A stretch of 64,000 nucleotides of DNA from Eubacterium uniforme (GTDB taxonomy: Bacteria > Bacillota > Clostridia > Lachnospirales > Lachnospiraceae): assembly GCF_900167115.1 (NCBI RefSeq), contig NZ_FUXZ01000016.1:1-64000 (forward strand), in the 5' to 3' direction. Position 1 is the stretch's first letter, and every line of letters starts with the position of its first letter. Below are positions 63,820 to 64,000 of the stretch, one piece after another. A model generated the notes under the pieces. The model was not told where the DNA came from and made no database searches. It worked only from the letters and a program-made list of their open reading frames with translations. A program made the position numbers and the translations under genes.

Positions 63820-64000
63820 ATGAAGAGTTTTTTAGAAAAAGTCAAGAAATATTTCACTGATTTTGGAACAGCGGTAGTAAAAGGAAATATCTGGACAAAA
63901 CTGTCTCTTATTATCATTGGTATGGGTTATATCGGTAATGGACAGATAGTAAAAGGTATTCTTTTTTCATTAGCGCAGTTAGGCGTATTCGCATTTGTTG
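63820..64000 (+). CDS. Sugar ABC transporter permease (MalF-like), N-terminal part
   Basis: The first 60 residues are visible before the window ends. FGTAVVKGNIWTKLSLIIIG, then MGYIGNGQIVKGILFSLAQLG, resemble the N-terminus of clostridial MalF-type permeases, with a cytoplasmic amphipathic start and a first membrane helix. AGAAAGAGG precedes the ATG at 63820. With the upstream binding lipoprotein it would form a malto-oligosaccharide importer; the second permease should lie beyond the window. Confidence 0.8.
   Translation, partial: MKSFLEKVKKYFTDFGTAVVKGNIWTKLSLIIIGMGYIGNGQIVKGILFSLAQLGVFAFV

Overview
The window is a contiguous piece of a low-GC Clostridia chromosome, most probably Lachnospiraceae (Bacillota). 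This rests on the A+T-rich coding sequence, strong purine ribosome-binding sites, the DUF1385-prmC-prfA cluster, a T-box ahead of pheST, a Firmicutes-type 6S RNA, a tmRNA whose tag reads ANENLAYAA, tandem DUF4230 proteins, the MBOAT/DHHW/DUF4358 surface cluster, and a MalE/MalF sugar importer at the right end. I do not assign a genus. Nothing here looks like a large island; the only clear mobile-element remnant is a transposase C-terminus at the left edge.

Layout. 1-730: transposase remnant and a tRNA-Ser(CGA) on the minus strand. 734-4000: ECF sigma factor plus a membrane-anchored beta-propeller protein. 4165-9573: a five-gene surface operon (two transglutaminase-like proteins, a DUF4358 lipoprotein, an MBOAT acyltransferase and a DHHW partner). 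10024-15372: leuC-leuD-thrC-galM and a YfbR-type nucleotidase. 15415-20096: topB, glmS and a hexapeptide-repeat acyltransferase, followed by 6S RNA. 20442-23568: BrkB-type membrane protein (minus), desulfoferrodoxin, two DUF4230 proteins. 23653-26630: LysR regulator divergent from a 2-isopropylmalate/Re-citrate synthase-family enzyme, then a GNAT. 26647-31475: T-box, pheS, pheT, lepB. 31608-36932: an ABC-2 exporter operon divergent from a two-component system. 36976-47393: DUF1385, prmC, prfA, a glycosyltransferase, glmM, two aminotransferases, a HAD phosphatase and gpmI. 47561-53724: secG, rnr, smpB, tmRNA, pyk, degV. 54158-61925: a GH2 beta-galactosidase, then an overlapping RR-HK-hisH-hisF-ung string. 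62363-end: sugar-binding lipoprotein and the start of its permease.

The genes are mainly housekeeping and surface functions. Amino-sugar supply (glmS, glmM, GlmU-like protein), ribosome rescue and RNA decay (rnr-smpB-ssrA), and glycolysis (gpmI, pyk) are close together. Lactose and malto-oligosaccharide use is represented by lacZ and the MalE/MalF pair.

The most unusual content is intergenic. A structured repeat with a conserved core and copy-specific but self-complementary outer arms occurs at 9576-9909, 14573-14748 and, truncated, at 24565-24615. A second structured family lies in front of lepB (30723-30803) and, tandemly duplicated with a 90-bp period, in front of rnr (47875-48086). A long palindrome that begins at the predicted lacZ transcription start makes up most of the lacZ leader (53843-54129). 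In the coding part, the standout is a tandem transglutaminase pair in which one copy has lost all three catalytic residues.
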